Virus record (IMG/VR): IMGVR_UViG_3300036820_000624
Coordinates: 1 to 41,537 of that record
DNA length: 41,537 nt
Source of the DNA: a virus
Strand: one strand, 5' to 3'
The notes below the pieces were generated by a model. It ran no database searches and was not told where the DNA came from. It was given only the letters and a program-made list of their open reading frames with translations. Shown here one piece after another: positions 37,919 to 41,537 of this stretch; within the stretch, counting starts at the first letter, position 1, and every line of letters begins with the position of its first letter. A program made the position numbers and the translations under genes.

Positions 37919-38591
37919 GGGGAACCTCCATTTCCTGCACAGCCGGTACCGGCGCGGCGGTCGGGCGAAGGTCCACCAGCGAAATGAGAGCCTGTTCGGC
38001 GCTCACCCCTTCCAGAACGCACATGACGACTTCGTGAAACAGCGACTGGCACGTTTTGACGTTCTTCAACTGCCACTTCTTGAAGCTCTCACGCTCCTGC
38101 GGGGAGAGGTTGTGCACATGAAGCGTCAGCGTGGAGTGATTGCCCTCATTGCTGCGTTTGCGTGCGTCGTCTGCCTTTTTCTGTTCTTCGGCTTCCAACT
38201 GTTTTAGTTCCTCATCCTGGGGGTCAGCCTGTGCTTCACCGGTTGCAAACGGCTTCGGTTCATCTTGGGTCTCAGGGGAAATCGCCCCGTTCGGTGCCTT
38301 TTCGAATTCTTCAATCCAACGGTCGGCTGAAGTGCGAGGGAGCCGAACTTCACGCAGAAATGCCGCCCACTTGCCGCTGCGTCCCTTGCGCGCCAGTTCC
38401 GCCTTCATCTCGCGCAAATACTTGCCGAGTTCCCACTTGTTCTCCCGCCGCGAAGCAAGCAGGCCCTTAATCTGACCGGCCAAAAACTCCTCGCGGGAAT
38501 TGTCTTCCTGAATCTCTTCGGTCACGGGGCTGGCTTCTTCCAACGCCGTCAACTGAGGTTCAGGTGCGTTCATCACAGCTTCCAGGTCCAC
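37908..38591 (-). CDS. DUF3102-like protein paired with the dioxygenase, 227 aa
   Basis: Residues about 35-98 fit the DUF3102 layout: GQIKGLLASRRENKWELGKY, LREMKAELARKGRSGKW, FLREVRLPRTSADRWIEEFE. The pattern (helix, W-x-x-F, T-x-D/A-R) suggests a helix-turn-helix used in phage and plasmid replication or partition proteins. An acidic Glu/Gln-rich linker follows. The C-terminal domain (TLTLHVHNLSPQERESFKKW ... ALISLVDL) is not recognised. GTG 38591 was chosen because AAGGAG lies six bases upstream; TTG 38615 and ATG 38573 are alternatives. The 11-nt overlap with the dioxygenase suggests a shared job, perhaps guiding the enzyme to DNA. Confidence 0.68.
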   Translation of the reverse strand: MDLEAVMNAPEPQLTALEEASPVTEEIQEDNSREEFLAGQIKGLLASRRENKWELGKYLREMKAELARKGRSGKWAAFLREVRLPRTSADRWIEEFEKAPNGAISPETQDEPKPFATGEAQADPQDEELKQLEAEEQKKADDARKRSNEGNHSTLTLHVHNLSPQERESFKKWQLKNVKTCQSLFHEVVMCVLEGVSAEQALISLVDLRPTAAPVPAVQEMEVPLVQ

Positions 38592-38703
38592 AGCTTTCTC
38601 CTTTATTTCGCCCAAAATCCGTCTGTCTCGGGGGCGTAAAAGGAAATACCAGGTTGGTGAGGATTTTCCGGAAGAGAATTTGCTCGCTCGCGCTGCAAAC
38701 GGA

Positions 38704-38725
38704 AACCCCGGCTTTCGCCGGGGTT
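38704..38725 (-). terminator. GNRA-loop hairpin, terminator of the integrase-side genes
   Basis: AACCCCGGC-GAAA-GCCGGGGTT (minus strand, 38725-38704) is a perfect 9-bp stem with GAAA loop, followed by TCCGTTTGC. It lies 30 nt after the 146-aa gene. The T-run is short. Confidence 0.65.
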
Positions 38726-38754
38726 GCTGAGGTGTTCAGGAGTCGTTGTCAGGC

Positions 38755-39195
38755 TTATTTCGCCTTCAGCATTCCTTCCCAGAAGCTGAGGCCGACGGTT
38801 TCCGGTACGGGCACCACCGACCGGCTCCACGCCGAGATGAGGTCGAAAGAATCCTCCGGCTTCGGTTGACCCAGTAACGCGAGCATGTGCCCCATGTCGC
38901 GCAGCGTGGTCTCGACCGGGGGCAAGTTGTAGAAACGGATGGGCTCATTGCCTCCCGACACCACAATCGAAACGTTTGGGTCCACCTCAGTCGCCGCCTG
39001 GATCGCCGTTGTTATCACCTGCTGGGAGTTCGCGTACGATTCCGTCCAGTATGCCCCGGTGGGCATATGGTGCTTCTTGCCTGATACAGAATCGATGACA
39101 AAACGGCTGAAGGACGCCGCCTCCATCCGGCTGTGCAGGGTCGCGTACATCTCATCGGTGGCGTGGTGCATTTCGATTCGGGCCATGAATTGCAT
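38755..39195 (-). CDS. Unknown phage protein with ferredoxin-like start, 146 aa
   Basis: The N-terminal 80 residues (FMARIEMHHATDEMYATLHS, RMEAASFSRFVIDSVSG, HHMPTGAYWTESYANSQQV) alternate strands and helices as in small Cas2/ferredoxin-like folds such as the GhoS antitoxin. This is a fold-level impression, not homology. The C-terminal part is unassigned. ATG 39195 was chosen because AAGGAG lies 8-9 nt before it; ATG 39270 is in frame and possible. It is downstream of the excisionase and ahead of a terminator. Confidence 0.6.
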   Translation of the reverse strand: MQFMARIEMHHATDEMYATLHSRMEAASFSRFVIDSVSGKKHHMPTGAYWTESYANSQQVITTAIQAATEVDPNVSIVVSGGNEPIRFYNLPPVETTLRDMGHMLALLGQPKPEDSFDLISAWSRSVVPVPETVGLSFWEGMLKAK

Positions 39196-39302
39196 GGAGG
39201 GGATCTCCTTGTCGCCAGCTTGGCCCTGATTTGCTGGTGTGTCAATGGGTATTTCAGTAACCTGGCCCATTCCGGTTTGAGCACCTCCGAGACAGTGCGG
39301 TG

Positions 39303-39497
39303 TCAGAGACTCCGAGCCTCCAGCCAATCCGCAAGCCGCGCCGGATCGAACATGAGCCGCGACCCAATCCGCAAATGCGGGAGCCGACCGTCCCAGGCCC
39401 AGCGATAAATCGTCTGGCGGTCCTTGCTCAAGACGGCGGATACCTGGCGAACCGTGATCAGGCCCTCGAAGGCCCGCAGCTTCTGAACAACATCCAT
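39303..39497 (-). CDS. xis: Excisionase/HTH protein, 64 aa
   Basis: A short winged-helix protein of the MerR-like/HTH_17 excisionase type: LITVRQVSAVLSKDRQTIYR for the helix-turn-helix, WAWDGRLPHLRIGSRLMF for the wing and DPARLADWLEARSL at the end. Such proteins bend attachment-site DNA and direct the integrase towards excision. It lies 79 nt after the integrase on the same strand, the reverse of the common xis-int order in transcription. Its ribosome-binding site (GGGGGA) is buried in a hairpin (see 39500-39532). Confidence 0.85.
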   Translation of the reverse strand: MDVVQKLRAFEGLITVRQVSAVLSKDRQTIYRWAWDGRLPHLRIGSRLMFDPARLADWLEARSL

Positions 39498-39499
39498 AA

Positions 39500-39532
39500 A
39501 ATCCCCCGACGGGTAGTTCCCGCCGAGGGATT
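39500..39532 (-). promoter_or_regulatory. Hairpin covering the xis ribosome-binding site
   Basis: On the minus strand 14 consecutive pairs form between 39532-39519 and 39513-39500 around the loop AACTA, including two G-U pairs. The 3' arm contains the Shine-Dalgarno GGGGGA, and the AUG (39497) follows two bases after the stem. In the opposite strand the two G-U pairs become A-C mismatches. Confidence 0.68.
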
Positions 39533-39576
39533 AGTACTGGGCCGTAGGCGAACACAGGCCGCCACAGGCGATTTAT

Positions 39577-40833
39577 TTATGCCTGTTTCTGAACGAGCAC
39601 CGGCCCTCGCGCGGCGAGCAGTCCCGCGAACGTCGCGTTCACTACTGCCTTCGCTTCAGATGTAGTCTCGCCGCAGAGGTATCGCTCCGTGACCATCAGC
39701 GAAGAGTGACCCAACCAGCTTTTGAGTATCGCGGAACTGACGCCACCGTTGTGATGCCACGTGGCGAAGCTTCTCCTGAACGAATGCAACGTCCACTTGT
39801 CGCAGACGGGATTGTCGCGGCAGGTCTTCCCAGTTTCCGTCACGCACTGACCACAGTTCAATCCCGCTCGCAGCGCCAATCTCTTCAGCGGAAGCAGCAG
39901 ATTGGATTGCACGCCGCCCTTGAGAGCAGGGAAGATGAGGCTCTGGCCCGGATGAGCGTCTCGACGGGCACGCAGGTCACTCAGCAGGTCGTCCGGCAAC
40001 GGCACAAAGCGTACGCGGCGCGATTTCGGAGAGAAGTCGTACTGCTTCTTTTCGCCGACCATGATGTTGCCTCGTTGGAAGTCGATGTCGGAATAGCAGG
40101 CGACGGCGAGCTCCGCCGAGCGAAAGCCGCTGCCCAAAAAGAACCGATACAGAATCTGTTCTTCCGGCTTCGCAGCCGCCAGCAACGCACTGATGTCTTC
40201 CCGCGAGTAGGACACAGCCGGTTTGTCTGTGAAGCGCGGCCACTCGCGTGGTTTCAGGAGTTGGGGCCGGTCCATGCGGCGGAGGAAGGACGACAAAACC
40301 TGCAACCGATGACAAATGCTGTGGGCGCTCAATCCCTGCCGCTGAAGGTCCACGATGAATGCCTGGGCGTCGTCTCGGGTCAGTTCGTCCAGGAACCGCT
40401 TCTTGCAGGACGCGACGAACTTCTCCAATGACAAGTTGTAGCTGGCGTATGTGCCCGGCGATTTCGTTCGGTCTACTTCGTGCAGATATTTATTGACCGC
40501 CTCGCGGAGCGTAACCCGGTCGTCTCCACCCGTTTCTGATACAGGGACCGGGGCAGCAACAACCCCCAGAAGAATTCCTTCCACGCGGTTGGCGATGCGC
40601 CGCTGCGCGATGAGGGCTGCGTCCCCATCAGGCCCCAAAGACTCAAAGACGACGCGACCATTGAGCCAGTAGCGGACGGCGTAAATGCCGCCTGTGAAGG
40701 AGGTGGGTTTGCCTGCGAGGACAGCCCAGTTGGGCTTGAGCTTCCCGCCAGTGAAGACGGGGCGAAGATAGCGGCGGCGACCCTCAGGAGTTACGACCCT
40801 GAGGAGGAGCGTGATGGCTTTGCGAGACGGCAT
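39577..40833 (-). CDS. int: Tyrosine recombinase integrase with zinc-type insertion, 418 aa
   Basis: The enzyme carries out site-specific integration and excision. A SAM-like core-binding domain spans about 105-190 (LREAVNKYLHEVDRTKSPGT). The catalytic domain shows Arg238 (GSGFRSAEL), Lys270 (FSPKSRRVRFVPLP), His350 and Arg353 (LHSFRRSFATW), His376 (WLGHSS) and Tyr385 (VTERYLC), so all expected residues are present. Before the HxxR box is a four-cysteine insertion (Cys327, Cys330, Cys338, Cys344; CGQC...C...C) that should bind zinc. An N-terminal arm-binding part begins AITLLLRVVTPEGRRRYLRP. It is the outermost prophage gene on this side. Confidence 0.95.
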   Translation of the reverse strand: MPSRKAITLLLRVVTPEGRRRYLRPVFTGGKLKPNWAVLAGKPTSFTGGIYAVRYWLNGRVVFESLGPDGDAALIAQRRIANRVEGILLGVVAAPVPVSETGGDDRVTLREAVNKYLHEVDRTKSPGTYASYNLSLEKFVASCKKRFLDELTRDDAQAFIVDLQRQGLSAHSICHRLQVLSSFLRRMDRPQLLKPREWPRFTDKPAVSYSREDISALLAAAKPEEQILYRFFLGSGFRSAELAVACYSDIDFQRGNIMVGEKKQYDFSPKSRRVRFVPLPDDLLSDLRARRDAHPGQSLIFPALKGGVQSNLLLPLKRLALRAGLNCGQCVTETGKTCRDNPVCDKWTLHSFRRSFATWHHNGGVSSAILKSWLGHSSLMVTERYLCGETTSEAKAVVNATFAGLLAARGPVLVQKQA

Positions 40834-41014
40834 CTGGATTCTCCGGTGTGTGTAAATACCGGGAAAACTCTCCAGAGACCGAAACTTTCTAGTGGCAATT
40901 TAGGGCCGGGCTTTAGGGCCGCGCTCCGTTCCCCTCATAAACAGAGGGGCGGCGGAAAAGACTACAGAATCAGTACGCCGGGTGTCACTCGAACGGATTA
41001 TTTTTTTGTTTTGG

Positions 41015-41100
41015 TTCACGGGGCGTTCACAGTGGACCTGGCCGGGCGGCGGGATTTGGTGCGGGCGCGCCTTCAGGAGCATCTCAGGACGATGTGGTAA
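41015..41100 (+). pseudogene. Possible 3' remnant of a host gene
   Basis: After a T-rich stretch, the frame FVLVHGAFTVDLAGRRDLVR then ARLQEHLRTMW-stop uses G/C-ending codons unlike the noncoding DNA before it. It stops 29 nt before the MFS start. It could be the tail of a host gene cut by integration. No family is recognised and the fragment is short. The rest of 40834-41129 holds no gene, only a CCCCTC/GAGGGG hairpin at 40931-40949. Confidence 0.25.
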
Positions 41101-41129
41101 ATGTCACAGAAGAGGAGGGTTCTGGCTGC

Positions 41130-41378
41130 ATGAGGGTTGCCGGATCCGAGACGAACAGCGACCGGCGCAGCCTGGCGCTGCGGTTTGTGCTGATGATCGG
41201 CGTGGTCAGCTTTTTCGCGGATTTTGTGTACGAAGGCGGGTGGAGCATCGGCGGATCGTTCCTGGCGACGCTGGGAGCGAGCGGCGCGGTGGTGGGGATT
41301 GTGGCCGGGTTGGGGGAGTTGCTGGGCTACGGGCTGCGCTTTTTCTCGGGCCGGGTGAGCGAGCGGACGCGGCACTAT
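41130..41378 (+). pseudogene. MFS transporter, 5' fragment (first two membrane helices)
   Basis: ATG 41130 follows AGGAGG by about 11 nt. The protein begins MRVAGSETNSDRRSLALRF and then reads VLMIGVVSFFADFVYEGG, VVGIVAGLGELLGYGLRFFS and GRVSERTRHY, which are helices 1-2 and the conserved loop of an MFS permease. After about 41378 the frame continues as a basic low-quality sequence (QRRRHASRNRHRRKR) with no membrane helix. That sequence is the antisense of another part of an MFS gene (next entry). The gene is therefore broken here. Confidence 0.7.
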
Positions 41379-41495
41379 CAGCGCCGCCGTCACGCAAGCC
41401 GGAATCGCCACCGACGCAAACGAGATTCGACACTTGCCGCGATGCGCCAGAATCAGCGCCAGCGCCAGCGGCCCCAGCAGCGCGCCCGCCTGATG
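41379..41495 (-). pseudogene. MFS transporter, inverted middle fragment
   Basis: Read on the minus strand, this piece encodes HQAGALLGPLALALILAHRG then KCRISFASVAIPACVTAAL. It fits the helix 5-6 region of MFS permeases of the same kind as the 5' fragment (typical text DQAGAxLGPL ... YRLxFAxLxIPAL). No start codon or ribosome site precedes it. The last 42 nt of the window (41496-41537) look non-coding and C/G-run-rich. Confidence 0.6.
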
Positions 41496-41537
41496 GGGTT
41501 GACAGTTTTTTGGGGGAACCCCGGGGATCTGGGGTAA

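Noticed and set aside
40960-41005. tRNA-like stretch near the integrase (actacag ... ctcgaacgg)
   Set aside because: No acceptor stem, no paired T-arm and no standard TTC loop, so it is not a tRNA attachment site on the evidence visible.
41499-41504. TTGACA as a -35 promoter box
   Set aside because: No -10 box at 16-18 nt downstream; the sequence there is T- and G-runs at the window edge.
1-41537. CRISPR array, insertion sequence, rRNA or plasmid origin
   Set aside because: No regularly spaced repeats, no transposase motifs, no rRNA sequence and no replication initiator with iterons were seen.

Overview
The window is most of an integrated, tailed, podovirus-like prophage at about 55-60% G+C, with a short stretch of damaged host sequence at the right edge. 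Small basic proteins carrying an S-x-E-A-R-x-K-I-x-A-A-Q motif and a tyrosine integrase with a four-cysteine insertion make me suspect an Acidobacteriota host (Terriglobales-like). That is inference from sequence style; no rRNA or other marker gene is present. No tRNA, rRNA, CRISPR array or insertion sequence was found.

Layout, left to right. 1-1505 (+) holds a small zinc-ribbon protein, a NUMOD3-like basic protein and a three-part protein (zinc ribbon, winged-helix-like middle, TIR/deoxyribosyltransferase-like C-terminus) that looks like a defence effector. 1495-29897 (-) is the virion block. Read in the direction of transcription it goes: a zinc micro-protein, a YodC/DUF2158-like protein, a 53-aa protein, large terminase, coiled-coil protein, His-rich protein, 72-aa protein, portal, scaffold, major capsid protein, a GroES-like protein, a run of conserved phage proteins and a connector candidate, an 1,769-aa tail protein, a GNAT protein, three candidate internal/ejection proteins, a 1,572-aa tail spike and a holin candidate. 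Many of these genes overlap by 1-4 bases. There is no tape measure or major tail tube protein, hence the short-tail reading. 30004-32557 contains two accessory genes that separate the small terminase gene from the large one.

32558-33042 is a divergent control region. It feeds a (+) operon of small proteins (33043-34585) that ends in a strong terminator. 34806-36979 (-) encodes a GIY-YIG/NUMOD3 endonuclease, a 30-aa membrane peptide, a DUF1376 protein with a C2H2 finger, and another NUMOD3 protein. 37088-38591 (-) is a two-gene unit: a DUF3102-like protein and a 2-oxoglutarate/Fe(II) dioxygenase of the TET/JBP type. 38755-40833 (-) carries a small unknown protein, an excisionase and the integrase. 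To its right are a probable host-gene tail and an MFS transporter gene whose start is joined to an inverted piece of its own middle.

The most unusual observations are: the TET/JBP-like dioxygenase paired with a DUF3102-like gene; a GroES-like protein directly after the capsid gene; five genes sharing NUMOD3-type motifs; a multi-hairpin leader upstream of the capsid gene; a hairpin that covers the excisionase ribosome-binding site and pairs only in the sense RNA; a tail spike with a signal peptide; and the rearranged MFS gene. No recognisable repressor, endolysin, replicative helicase or DNA methyltransferase is present. The left end of the prophage and its attachment sites were not found.
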